Shown piece by piece: positions 17,729-26,305 of a stretch of 36,019 bases of DNA. Within the stretch, counting starts at the first letter, position 1, and every line of letters starts with the position of its first letter. The stretch is from Clostridia bacterium (lineage in GTDB: Bacteria > Bacillota > Clostridia > Christensenellales > Christensenellaceae): NCBI GenBank assembly GCA_014805015.1, contig JAAUYQ010000040.1, positions 2,737 to 38,755 of the forward strand, written 5' to 3'. The position numbers were made by a program, and so were the translations under genes. The notes beneath the pieces are model-generated. The model did no database searches, was not told the origin of the DNA, and was given only the letters and a program-made list of their open reading frames with translations.

Positions 17729-17885
17729 TGCTCCCACAGCTCCTTCAAACAGATCTTCAGCAGTTTGACGGCACTTAGGCTCCACGCTTAGAATGGAACC
17801 GCATGCCGCCGTCCCGTACCTATATTATTGATGATTTTGGACGGTGAGGCAACGCAAAAAGCCATGTACATCGCAGGAGAAGAAA

Positions 17886-19166
17886 ATGTTTGAAGAACTC
17901 CTAGACTTCGACTGCAGCTGCGGCCGCCACCATCATCTCACGACCAGAATCTTTCATATTGAGGCCGGCGCTGCGGAAAGACTGCCGGAAGTGCTTGCGG
18001 AGCTTGGAATCAGCAGACCGCTGCTCGTCTACGACAATAATACGTATAACGCAGCCCGGGATGCGGTCAGTGCAGCGCTGCCCGAGGCGGATGAGCTTAT
18101 TCTGGAAGGAGATCCGGTGCATCCGGATGAGGTCCAGATTGCCGCGTTGCAGGAAGCTTCGGCTGGCCATGACGGCCTTGTCGCAGTCGGAAGCGGTGTC
18201 ATCTGTGATCTCACTCGCTACGCGGCTTTCGAGACAGATCTGCCGTTTGTCGTCTTTCCCACGGCGGCCAGCGTGGATGGATTTGTCTCCAATTCCAGCG
18301 CTCTGAGCATTCGCGGCGGCAAGGTGACCGTACCGGCCAAAGCGCCGGACGCTGTCGTCTGCGATCTCGACATCATCTGCGCGGCACCGCCGCATCTGGC
18401 GGCCAGCGGTGTCGGGGACATGCTGAGCAAATATATTGCTGTCGCAGACTGGAAAATCGGGGAGCTCACGGCCGGCGAATACTACTGCGAAAAAATCGCG
18501 GATCTTGAGCGCGAGGCGGTCGACCTTATCGTCTCAAAGGCGGACGGCATTGCCAGCCGGGATCCGGAGGCCATGACCGCACTCGTGCGCGGACTTCTGC
18601 TGTCGGGACTGGCGATGCAGCTTGCCGGTATCACGCGGCCGGCCTCGAGCTTCGAGCACCACTTCTCCCACTACCTTGAGACCGTGCCGGTGGGCGGCGA
18701 AATTGACACGGAGGCGCTTCACGGCACCAAGGTCGGGGTGGCAACGGTGTATGCAGCCAAATACTACCCTGTCTTTGCCCAGGCACTTGGCCGTATCTTT
18801 CGGGAACACCTGCCAAACCGATTTGATCTTGAAAAAGTCAAAGAGCTGTATGTGCGGTTCCCGCGCAGCACAGTAGATTGGGTGGAAAAGGAGAACGTGC
18901 CGACGGCGTCGGAACAGCTCGACCCTGTTCTTCTAGAAAAGAACTTCGAGGCGGTTCTTAAAGAGGCAGACAGTATTCCCTCCCCAGAAAAACTCGCAGA
19001 TGTGCTCAAGACGGTCGGCGGGCCGTACGACTATGCCGGTCTGCACATGCGACCTGAAGAGTTCAGGGAGGCCATGGAGATCTGCTGCTATATCCGCAAC
19101 CGTTACACACTGCTGCGGCTGATGTGCGATTACGATCTCTTTGATTTCAGCACTATCGGTGATTAG
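17886..19166 (+). CDS. araM: sn-Glycerol-1-phosphate dehydrogenase (AraM/EgsA family)
   Basis: A 426-residue NAD(P)-dependent, metal-requiring enzyme that would interconvert dihydroxyacetone phosphate and sn-glycerol 1-phosphate. The family pattern is clear: HLTTRIFHIEAGAAERLPEVL, the dinucleotide-binding loop VAVGSGVICDLTRYAAF, FPTAASVDGFVSNSSALS, the metal-site region SGVGDMLSKYIAVADWKIG, and SSFEHHFSHYLE with its histidines. The ATG at 17886 was chosen because AGGAG at 17875-17879 is ideally spaced; the open frame extends 14 codons further. In Bacillus this enzyme supplies glycerol-1-phosphate for an archaeal-type prenyl-glyceryl compound. No prenyltransferase gene is visible here. It is followed after 44 bases by the CofE-like gene, so the two probably share a transcript. 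Confidence 0.88.
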   Translation: MFEELLDFDCSCGRHHHLTTRIFHIEAGAAERLPEVLAELGISRPLLVYDNNTYNAARDAVSAALPEADELILEGDPVHPDEVQIAALQEASAGHDGLVAVGSGVICDLTRYAAFETDLPFVVFPTAASVDGFVSNSSALSIRGGKVTVPAKAPDAVVCDLDIICAAPPHLAASGVGDMLSKYIAVADWKIGELTAGEYYCEKIADLEREAVDLIVSKADGIASRDPEAMTALVRGLLLSGLAMQLAGITRPASSFEHHFSHYLETVPVGGEIDTEALHGTKVGVATVYAAKYYPVFAQALGRIFREHLPNRFDLEKVKELYVRFPRSTVDWVEKENVPTASEQLDPVLLEKNFEAVLKEADSIPSPEKLADVLKTVGGPYDYAGLHMRPEEFREAMEICCYIRNRYTLLRLMCDYDLFDFSTIGD

Positions 19167-19210
19167 CTCTGCGGAGACAGGCAAAGACAATCAGAAAGGA
19201 AAGAAGACCA

Positions 19211-20404
19211 ATGGAACGACGGACAGGCACCATCTCCCGCGGCATCCGCGCCCCTATCATCCGGGAAGGGGATGACCTTGCGAAGATCGTCACCGACAGC
19301 ATTTATGACGCCTCGCGCGAGGAGCATTTTGCGCTCCGTCCGCGGGACATCGTCGGCGTTACGGAGGCTGTGGTGGCCCGCGCCCAGGGCAACTACGCCA
19401 CAGTAGATCAGATCGCGGAGGACGTCCGCCGCAAATTCGGTGACCACGCGCATCTTGGAGTCCTGTTCCCGATTCTCTCCCGGAACCGTTTTGCCGTATT
19501 GCTGCGCGGCATTGCCCGCGGCGCTGAGAAGATTTACCTGCAGCTTTCCTATCCCACAGACGAAGTCGGCAATGCGCTCATTTCAATGGAACAGCTCGAC
19601 CAGTCCGGCCTTGATCCCTGGCGCGATGTGCTCTCGTTCAATGCCTGGATGGAGAGATTCGGCAAGATCAAACATCCGTTCACTGGCGTAGACTACGTTT
19701 CCTATTACGCGGACATCATCCGGGGCGAAGGCACGGAAGCGGAACTGTTCTTTGCTAACGATCCCTGCTACATCCTCGAAAAGACAGACGAAGTGCTCTC
19801 CTGCGACATCCATTCCCGCGAGCGCACAAAAATCAAGCTGCGCCAGGCTGGCGGACGCGTTGTTCACGGTCTTGACGATATCCTGCGCGAAAGTGTGGAC
19901 GGCAGCGGCTGGAATGAGAAGTATGGGCTGCTCGGTTCGAACAAGGCAACCGACGAAAAAGTAAAGCTGTTCCCGCGGGACTGCGCCCATTTTGTCTACG
20001 ACGTGCAGGCGCGGATCAAGGTTGCGATGGATACTGACGTCGAGGTGCTGGTCTACGGCGACGGTGCTTTCCGGGATCCGGTCGGCAAGATCTGGGAGCT
20101 CGCGGATCCGGTCGTCTCCCCTGCCTACACCAAAGGTCTTATGGGAACACCTAATGAGCTCAAGCTCAAATACCTTGCGGATGACAAATTCGCGGATCTC
20201 AGCGGCAGCGACCTCAAGTTCGCGATCACCGAGTATCTGAAGACCAAGGACGGCGGCCTGGTCGGGCAGATGGAGTCTCAGGGCACGACGCCGCGTCAGA
20301 TAGCCGATCTCATCGGATCCCTGTGCGACCTTACAAGCGGGAGCGGCGACAAAGGTACGCCCATCGTTCTCATCCAGGGCTACTTCGATACTTACGCAGA
20401 CTGA
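19211..20404 (+). CDS. CofE-like protein (coenzyme F420-0:L-glutamate ligase family)
   Basis: A 397-residue protein that matches the long Bacillota form of the F420-0:gamma-glutamyl ligase family throughout. The N-terminal GTISRGIRAPIIREGDDL, DIVGVTEAVVARAQGNYATV and LFPILSRNRFAVLLRGIARG are typical, as are HPFTGVDYVSYYADII, YGLLGSNKATDEKVKLFPRD and the C-terminal LIGSLCDLTSGSGDKGTP. Archaeal CofE adds glutamate to F420 using GTP. These longer proteins occur in bacteria not known to make F420, so the substrate here is probably different. No F420 biosynthesis genes are in the window. Its ribosome site is AAGGAAAGAAG upstream of the ATG. It ends at an intrinsic terminator and is probably co-transcribed with the glycerol-1-phosphate dehydrogenase. 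Confidence 0.87.
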   Translation: MERRTGTISRGIRAPIIREGDDLAKIVTDSIYDASREEHFALRPRDIVGVTEAVVARAQGNYATVDQIAEDVRRKFGDHAHLGVLFPILSRNRFAVLLRGIARGAEKIYLQLSYPTDEVGNALISMEQLDQSGLDPWRDVLSFNAWMERFGKIKHPFTGVDYVSYYADIIRGEGTEAELFFANDPCYILEKTDEVLSCDIHSRERTKIKLRQAGGRVVHGLDDILRESVDGSGWNEKYGLLGSNKATDEKVKLFPRDCAHFVYDVQARIKVAMDTDVEVLVYGDGAFRDPVGKIWELADPVVSPAYTKGLMGTPNELKLKYLADDKFADLSGSDLKFAITEYLKTKDGGLVGQMESQGTTPRQIADLIGSLCDLTSGSGDKGTPIVLIQGYFDTYAD

Positions 20405-20421
20405 ATTCTCAGCAGAACACG

Positions 20422-20449
20422 GCAGCGTCCATATGCGGCGCTGCTTTTT
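20422..20449 (+). terminator. Intrinsic terminator of the araM/CofE-like operon
   Basis: GCAGCG (20422-20427) pairs with CGCTGC (20439-20444) and is followed directly by five T (20445-20449), 18 bases after the stop codon. Confidence 0.88.
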
Positions 20450-20526
20450 CATGCATCGCGGCCGCCTGCTCCCTGCCTTCTCGGTGTAAGATCCCGCCTG
20501 AAATATGATCGCGCGCTGCCTCCCGA

Positions 20527-20535
20527 TGGTATCAT
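20527..20535 (+). promoter_or_regulatory. Candidate extended -10 promoter for the HTH/ImmA-IrrE gene
   Basis: TGG-TATCAT forms an extended -10 (TGn plus hexamer) about 65 bases before the gene start. No clear -35 is present, which extended -10 promoters tolerate. A similar TGG-TACAAT element occurs at 28630-28638. Confidence 0.4.
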
Positions 20536-20601
20536 AAAGACAGACGCAGTTCGATCTGCCGCGTCTTATCCCTTAGAACTGCAGGAGGAGTGAATACACA
20601 G

Positions 20602-21810
20602 ATGGCCAAATCTCAATATGCTCAAGTGCCACGATTGCAACCAGAGATCAGCCGCTGGATGCTTGATCACGCCGATATAAGCGCCATTCCTGAGAAAAAT
20701 CGGGCCCGCGATCTGGCATATCTTCGGGGCGAGCGCCAGCTTACTGTTCCGCAGCTGGAAAGCTTAAGCAGACGTCTTCATCTGCCCATGAGCTACTTTC
20801 TAGCCTCGGCACCTCCAGACGAGGACTTTCCAATTCTGCAGTACCGGACGCTAGGCAGCACGCATACCAGTATGCCGAGCCGAGAGCTGATTGACACAAT
20901 AACGCATATGGATGACATTCAGAGCTGGATTCAGGATCAGCGCCTTGATGCCCGAACAGATCCACTGGATTTCGTGGGTTCTTTTTATCAGAACATGCCT
21001 GTTGAAGATGCGGCTGATCAGGTTTGCTCTTTGCTAGGCGTTCAACGGAACTGGTTTACAGGCTATAGACATCCCAGATCTGCCTTTGATGCTCTGCGGG
21101 ATCTGATGAGCGACCTAGGGGTCACGACAATCCTTGGAAAGCGTGTCGGGCACAGCAGTAACAGGCCTCTGTTGGTGCACGAGTTTCGGGCGTTTGCCAT
21201 GTGTGACAGCTATGCACCTCTGATTTTTATAAACGCGAACGACACCGAAGGTGGTCAGCTGTTCTCGCTCCTGCATGAATTCGTCCACATATGCCTCGGG
21301 ATGAGCAATTTGACGGAAAGCAACGAAATGACCACACACTACAGCCTCGTCAGTCCTGAAGAGCAATTCTGCAATGCAGTTGCAGGCGAAGTATTGGTTC
21401 CCCGTCAGAGTTTCGTCCAGCAATGGGCTGAGACGGACCACACTGAAGACCTATTCCTTGTCTGTCAGCAGCTATCGCAGGATCCTTACTCCTGCAGTGT
21501 GGTCGTCATAGCGCGCCGGGCATTAGATTTGAATCTGATTTCGCCAAAGGATTATTGTACCGTAGAAGAGCAGGCAAGGAAGCGGGCGCAAGCGGAAATC
21601 CAGAGAAAAAAAAGCGCGCTGAGTCAGAAGAAACCGCCGATAAATCAAAATGCGATAACCAAGCGAAACCTTTCAGAACGCTTTATACAGATGGTTGCAG
21701 CTGGAGTGGCAAGCGGGACAACAACTTTCACGGAGGCCTTTCGTTTGACGGGAACTACCAACAAGTCTTTCTTTAATCTGGTGGAGATGGCCGCAGGAAT
21801 TACCCTGTGA
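20602..21810 (+). CDS. HTH-like/ImmA-IrrE (DUF955) metallopeptidase regulator
   Basis: A 402-residue protein that is the antitoxin-like or regulatory half of a common pair. The N-terminal ~80 residues look like a helix-turn-helix DNA-binding region (LRGERQLTVPQLESLSRRLHLPMSYFL). Residues ~155-280 form an ImmA/IrrE zinc metallopeptidase domain with the HEFVH motif in LFSLLHEFVHICLG and the downstream glutamate region FCNAVAGEVLVP. The C-terminal third is a basic tail with KKSALSQKKPP. I chose ATG 20602; the GTG at 20590 overlaps the AGGAGGAG ribosome site. Its stop overlaps the GTG start of the PIN-like gene by three bases, a coupling typical of such two-gene modules. Base composition looks lower in G+C than its neighbours, consistent with transfer. 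Confidence 0.87.
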   Translation: MAKSQYAQVPRLQPEISRWMLDHADISAIPEKNRARDLAYLRGERQLTVPQLESLSRRLHLPMSYFLASAPPDEDFPILQYRTLGSTHTSMPSRELIDTITHMDDIQSWIQDQRLDARTDPLDFVGSFYQNMPVEDAADQVCSLLGVQRNWFTGYRHPRSAFDALRDLMSDLGVTTILGKRVGHSSNRPLLVHEFRAFAMCDSYAPLIFINANDTEGGQLFSLLHEFVHICLGMSNLTESNEMTTHYSLVSPEEQFCNAVAGEVLVPRQSFVQQWAETDHTEDLFLVCQQLSQDPYSCSVVVIARRALDLNLISPKDYCTVEEQARKRAQAEIQRKKSALSQKKPPINQNAITKRNLSERFIQMVAAGVASGTTTFTEAFRLTGTTNKSFFNLVEMAAGITL

Positions 21811-22417
21811 TTGCCGAAGATGCCCGATTCCTCATAGACACGAATGTCTTCCTTGAAGCTGCTCGGACCTATTATCATCCCTCCCGCTCTGAAACGTTCT
21901 GGCTTTGTCTGCAGGATTGGATTGTATCGGGCGTGTCATAGTGCTGCACGCAGTCGCCCGAGAGATCCTCTGGCCGGACATTCCTGAGAACCCCGAGGGG
22001 GAGGATTTTGCGTCCAGATGGTTAAGACAGTTCGAAACATTTTTTTATAATGAACGCACAGACCAGGCAATTACCGACAATCTCCGCCAGGTGTACGATC
22101 ATCTGAGGCGCGGCGACATCTATAAACGAGGAGTGGAGAGAAAGTGGGACCAGAGATACTACGCTGATCCTTGGCTCGTGGCAGCTGGAATTACGTATCC
22201 TCGATGCGCCGTAGTGACAAACGAAAAGATGCCCGATCCACTCACGAAGGGAGGTCACTATCATGAGCCCAAGATACCTTTTGTGTGCAGAGAACTGGGA
22301 GCTGAATGCGTCGGAGTCTATGGGATGATGGATGAGCTTGGCATCGTCGCGGACTCGCGTTTGAGAACTGGACACAACAGCGCGGACAGCACCACGGCAT
22401 CCCAAACACACCAATAG
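21807..22417 (+). pseudogene. DUF4411 PIN-like toxin gene, frameshifted
   Basis: The gene starts with GTG at 21807, overlapping the previous stop (GTGA). The first 44 codons contain the PIN-type start FLIDTNVFLEAARTYY, then run into TAG at 21939-21941. The continuation is in the -1 frame and gives GRVIVLHAVAREILWPD, then WLVAAGITYPRCAVVTNEKMPD and KIPFVCRELGAECVGVYGMMDELGI, a match to the DUF4411 family across its remaining length. The break is at about 21930-21933 in TCGGGCGTG; one extra base there would restore WIVSGRVIVLH. The C-terminal ~20 residues after MMDELGI look unrelated, so the native stop may also be lost. DUF4411 is a PIN-like putative ribonuclease family usually paired with the ImmA/IrrE regulator, so this toxin would be disabled unless frameshifting rescues it. 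Confidence 0.8.
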
Positions 22418-22851
22418 AATTGAGCCAGCGAATCTGGCAGAAATCGCAACGTTGCCTGCTGGTTCTGCGTGATGTCAACATAAAACTTTGCTTGAAGATC
22501 AACATTTTTTGCAGTTGAGAAAACTGCGGCGGTCGTCGTTGTCTGACCCATATCCCTGTGAGCCGGCCTGCTTGATTTGGCGCTGCGCGCAGCAAATTAT
22601 GCCATTTCAGCCTCCTGGATGCGACCTGCCGCAAAACAAACTCCCTCTTCTCTCTGTTCAGTAAGGCGCCGCTGTAGTACAATAGCTTCAGAAACTGCTC
22701 ACAGCAGTTCACTTTTGCCCCGGCAGTCCGCCGGAATTTTTCGTTGGGATAATGAGATAAGAGGCTGGGAGGCCTTGTCGGCGGGAACATGTTACGTTCC
22801 ACTGAATATCCGTCTGCCCGGCAATAGGTGGAACAGATGTTTTCCTTGCGA

Positions 22852-22857
22852 TATAAT
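22852..22857 (+). promoter_or_regulatory. Candidate -10 element (TATAAT) for the Ig-repeat/anchor operon
   Basis: A perfect TATAAT hexamer lies about 135 bases before the gene. As with the element at 11825, no good -35 is visible. Confidence 0.4.
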
Positions 22858-22933
22858 CCGTCTGGATGCCTTCATGCATTCCAGTTTGGCGGCGCGGCGC
22901 CTCTTGCCGCGCTGACAGCTGCACCGGCGGCTC

Positions 22934-22960
22934 CGGCTCCGCGGGCACCGCCCGCAGCCG
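22934..22960 (+). promoter_or_regulatory. Leader hairpin, possible attenuator
   Basis: CGGCT-cc-GCGGGC (22934-22946) pairs with GCCCGC-AGCCG (22950-22960), an 11-bp stem with a 2-base bulge and a 3-base loop. It is followed by AGTTTCTTCT, a pyrimidine-rich tail, and lies 20 bases before the ribosome site. It could terminate or slow transcription, or control ribosome access. Confidence 0.5.
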
Positions 22961-22984
22961 AGTTTCTTCTATATATATAGGGAG

Positions 22985-25900
22985 GTGGTTCTGATAAACA
23001 GAAAACAGATGCTGGCAGTACTCATGGTCCTGACGCTGCTTACAGCTGCGGTAATGCCGGCAGCAGCGCTTGCGCAGTCATCTGCAGAGGCCAAAACGTT
23101 CACTGCGGACATTCTGCAGCCGGAAGGACTCAAGGGCCAGACCGAGATAAATGTGCTGAGCGGCACCATGGTGCAGCTCGTGGCCTCCTACGACGGCCGG
23201 GTGACACCGCCCACCGGCACGCAGTTCTGCTGGCAGTATTCAACAGCAGGGACCGAGGGTTCGTACAAGTTCCTTACCTCATCGGCAACGGACATCAGTC
23301 ACATCAGCTACAATTCGGTTCAGATTACTGCCTCAGCTGGTGCAACCTGGTACCGCGCCGTGCTGGAGACACCGGAGCACGAGCCGGCCGAAACGTACAC
23401 GCCATCCGTGAGCACCGCGGTTGCCGTGACCGGGAGCGACTTCCTGTTCACGTCGCCTATCGAAACGCCGGAAGTGCTGCGGGCCCTGCCCGGTGCTTCT
23501 CTCACACTTGGCCCTGTCAAAGCAGAGGCCGTCCGCGGCACTCCGGTCACCTATCAGTGGCAGGAAGCTGCAGAGGGCAGCTGGGTAGACATCGCCGGCA
23601 CTGCCGGGGCCTCCCTCGAAACCGGTCCGCTCACAGCGGGGACACACCGCTACCGCTGCCAGGCCCTGGCTGTGCTCGGAACGGATGCCGCGTCGCCATC
23701 TGTCATCACCTCCCCGATCTACACAGTTGAGGTGGAGCCCCTTGCCATTGCGGGCTACAGTCTGCGGGTGGACGGCGAGACGGCAGATCTGCCGCAGGAC
23801 GGCACCGCAGCTCTCGATACCGGCTCAACCGCTTCGCTTACGGTTGAGCTCACAGATCCTTCGGAGCCGGTCCGCTGCCAGTGGCAGTGGGCGGCCGCGG
23901 AAGGCAGCTGGAGGGATCTCCGTGCTGAGGACGGCGTCTGGGGAATTGAATCCCGCACGCTCAGCGTGCCCATGAGCGATGAAACGGGCGGCCGCCGCTA
24001 TCGCTGCTGCATAACAGCAGCCGGCGCGGTACTCGGAAACGGTCCGGATGATCCAGTAGTAACACTCAACCTCACGGATCCCGGTCAGGCGTATGCCCGG
24101 ATTACGCCCTCACCGTTCATTTCCTGCAGCCTCGCAGCCGGCACCGAGATTGCAGCGCCGGAAGGCATGCCGGTTGTCTTCACAGCAGTGAACCGCTCAA
24201 CGCCGGAGATTCCGGCGGCGTACCTCGCCTGGCAGTGGGAAGGCGCATCTGCCCCCGGCGGACCTTTCGCGCCTCTCACAGACGGTGCGAACAGCACGTA
24301 CATTGCCCGGCCCAATCCGGATATGCCGCTCTTCCTGCGCTGCCGGGCAGTAAACACGGCCTCGGGCGGCACGCTTGAGGCGGTGTCGAACACCCTGCGC
24401 CTGACAGCGGCCCAAGCAGACGGCACAGTTTACTTCACGGAACCGCTCACGCCGCCGGCTCCTGTGGAGGTGCGGCCGGGTGAATCATGGACGTTTACAG
24501 GCCATGCCCAGACAGATGACGGCAGTCCTGTCGCCTACACCTGGCAGTACGCCGCGGTTGCTTCCGTAGACACTCCAGTTGAGGAGGTTCCGGACACAGT
24601 CTGGACAGATATCGCCGGTGCCGAGAACGCCGTCTACACAGCAGAGGATCTGCGCGCCGGCTTCTACTTCTACCGGTGCCTGGCAGCAAACCTGGAAGAT
24701 CCAGGCAGGCAGGCCAGCTCGGCTGCCTGGAAGGTCTGCGTTCTCCCCTATTCGGCGAAACCGGTCGTGGAACCGTCCGCAACCGTCGTAGGCCCTTCGG
24801 GTGAAGAAGAACCCCGCAATATTGCGATAGGGGTCGCCGCCGGCGGCCGGGTGGTACTGCAGGTGGAGGCGTCGGTTCCCTCTGGGGACCGTATGGACTA
24901 CACCTGGTACCGGGAACCGCTCGGACCAGGTCAGCTGCCACAGCTTTTTCCGGATGAACACGAACCTGTTCTGGTGCTCGAAGACGTGCCGGCAATGTAT
25001 GATGCCTGCCGTTTCTACTGCATTGTCAGCAACCGGGCGCACCGGGACGAGCAGACCCACTCGGCCGCCTGGTACCTGAGCGTCTGGCAGCAGTCCAAAG
25101 TACCCGAGATTATTTCTCAGCCGCGGGACGTCTCAGCATCCTGGAGCCCGGGGAGTCCGGCTGAGGAACTTTCTGTATCCGTCACGGCCAGACGCTCCAC
25201 TGGCGTCGTGCTCGAAAAAGAGCAGACGGACGGCTCCTGGGCGCTGAGTGAAGCTTTTGAGTTAAAATCTGCAGCAGCAGATGGAACCGAAGAAAGCGAA
25301 GCTCCGTCTCAGACTTACACCGGCACATTCGAGCTGAGTGCGCAGGCCTACGATCTGAACGGTACCTACCGCGTGCGGGCAGACAATGGGACGGCCGTCC
25401 GGCCGCTGCTGCCGCCCTGCACCTGGAGCGAACCGTTCACGGTCTCGCTTGAGATCAGCGGACAGCCGCAGATTGAAAAGCAGCCGGTTCCGGCGCAGGC
25501 TGCGGTCGGCCAGAAGGCAGAGTTTGCCATCTCGGCTTCCGTGCAGCCGGCCGATGTGGACCTGACGTACTGCTGGCAGGTCAGCGAAGATGCAGGCCAT
25601 ACGTACAGAAACTGCCTGCCCGCGGATGGTACGGCATCCGGTGCCGCGTTCGAGACAGTCACACTGACGGAAGCGGACGCGCGGCGGGATCCGGCTCTTC
25701 TCTTCCGGTGCATTGCAGCGAATGCCGCCACCGGACAGATGACGCAGAGCAGTCCGGCCCGGCTGACGGTGCTTGCGGCAGAGCCCTCTCCACCTCCGGT
25801 GGACGGAGATCTGCAGATCTCCGTGCGGCCTGGAAGCGGGCTCACCGCTGCAGACGGACTGCTGAGCGGACTTACGGTCACCCGTGCAGGCATCACGGCT

Positions 25901-26242
25901 TCCGCGCTGCTTGCCGACCTTTCCGCCCCAGACGGTTACCACGTGCGGCTTATGGCCGCGGACGGCACACCGCTCAAAGCGGAAAGCCCGGTCGGGACAG
26001 GAACCCTCGCGGAACTTGTCAGCGACCTGGACGACGATGAAATCCCTGTGTCCCTGACGGTGATTGTACAGGGGGATGTGACTGGCAGCGGCCGGCTGAG
26101 CATTGTTCAGCTGACTACGCTTGCGAAAGCGCTCAATGGACAAAACCCGCTTGATGGGGCATACTTTAGAGCGGGAGACTTCAACGGCGACGGTACGATC
26201 AACGTATCCGACCTCGTGAGCGAAGCCAGACTCCTGAACTGA
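22985..26242 (+). CDS. Giant secreted Ig-repeat protein with dockerin-like C-terminus
   Basis: About 1080 residues. A signal peptide (INRKQMLAVLMVLTLLTAAV to about AAALAQSS) is followed by roughly eight Ig-like domains, each with a W or YxW strand and a later YRC/FRC strand (YQWQEAAEGSW ... HRYRCQALAV; YCWQVSEDAGHTYRNC ... LFRCIAANAATGQ). A Pro-rich hinge (SPPPVDGD) precedes the C-terminal module: an X-like domain (VTRAGITASALLADLSAPDG, TADGTPL-type turn, VGTGT) and a dockerin. The first dockerin repeat is degenerate (GDVTGSGRLSIVQL) and the second canonical (GDFNGDGTINVSDL). The start is unclear: GTG 22985 overlaps the GGAGGTGG ribosome site, CTG 22991 or ATA 22994 have better spacing, and ATG 23009 loses the basic N-terminus. 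The cohesin-like anchor gene follows after 63 bases. Confidence 0.85.
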   Translation: MVLINRKQMLAVLMVLTLLTAAVMPAAALAQSSAEAKTFTADILQPEGLKGQTEINVLSGTMVQLVASYDGRVTPPTGTQFCWQYSTAGTEGSYKFLTSSATDISHISYNSVQITASAGATWYRAVLETPEHEPAETYTPSVSTAVAVTGSDFLFTSPIETPEVLRALPGASLTLGPVKAEAVRGTPVTYQWQEAAEGSWVDIAGTAGASLETGPLTAGTHRYRCQALAVLGTDAASPSVITSPIYTVEVEPLAIAGYSLRVDGETADLPQDGTAALDTGSTASLTVELTDPSEPVRCQWQWAAAEGSWRDLRAEDGVWGIESRTLSVPMSDETGGRRYRCCITAAGAVLGNGPDDPVVTLNLTDPGQAYARITPSPFISCSLAAGTEIAAPEGMPVVFTAVNRSTPEIPAAYLAWQWEGASAPGGPFAPLTDGANSTYIARPNPDMPLFLRCRAVNTASGGTLEAVSNTLRLTAAQADGTVYFTEPLTPPAPVEVRPGESWTFTGHAQTDDGSPVAYTWQYAAVASVDTPVEEVPDTVWTDIAGAENAVYTAEDLRAGFYFYRCLAANLEDPGRQASSAAWKVCVLPYSAKPVVEPSATVVGPSGEEEPRNIAIGVAAGGRVVLQVEASVPSGDRMDYTWYREPLGPGQLPQLFPDEHEPVLVLEDVPAMYDACRFYCIVSNRAHRDEQTHSAAWYLSVWQQSKVPEIISQPRDVSASWSPGSPAEELSVSVTARRSTGVVLEKEQTDGSWALSEAFELKSAAADGTEESEAPSQTYTGTFELSAQAYDLNGTYRVRADNGTAVRPLLPPCTWSEPFTVSLEISGQPQIEKQPVPAQAAVGQKAEFAISASVQPADVDLTYCWQVSEDAGHTYRNCLPADGTASGAAFETVTLTEADARRDPALLFRCIAANAATGQMTQSSPARLTVLAAEPSPPPVDGDLQISVRPGSGLTAADGLLSGLTVTRAGITASALLADLSAPDGYHVRLMAADGTPLKAESPVGTGTLAELVSDLDDDEIPVSLTVIVQGDVTGSGRLSIVQLTTLAKALNGQNPLDGAYFRAGDFNGDGTINVSDLVSEARLLN

Positions 26243-26305
26243 GCCGAACGGGAGCCGCAGGGTTCCAAAAAAGATTCTCAAGACGTTGGAGGTAAAATCA
26301 ACATC

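Larger units (their letters stand above)
22418..22984. other. Non-coding stretch leading to the second giant Ig protein
   Basis: 567 bases without a supported gene; frames on both strands lack recognisable domains. A TATAAT at 22852-22857 may be the -10 for the downstream gene, giving a ~130-base leader. The leader ends in a strong hairpin (22934-22960) followed by TTTCTTCTATATATATAG and the ribosome site GGGAGGTGG. Confidence 0.45.

Noticed and set aside
22577..22915. A 112-codon plus-strand frame before the Ig protein gene
   Set aside because: No domain, poor start context, and it overlaps the candidate promoter and leader of the real gene.
25262..26281. A 339-codon minus-strand open frame opposite the dockerin-like end
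   Set aside because: Antisense to a well-supported coding region; product is Arg-rich without motifs.
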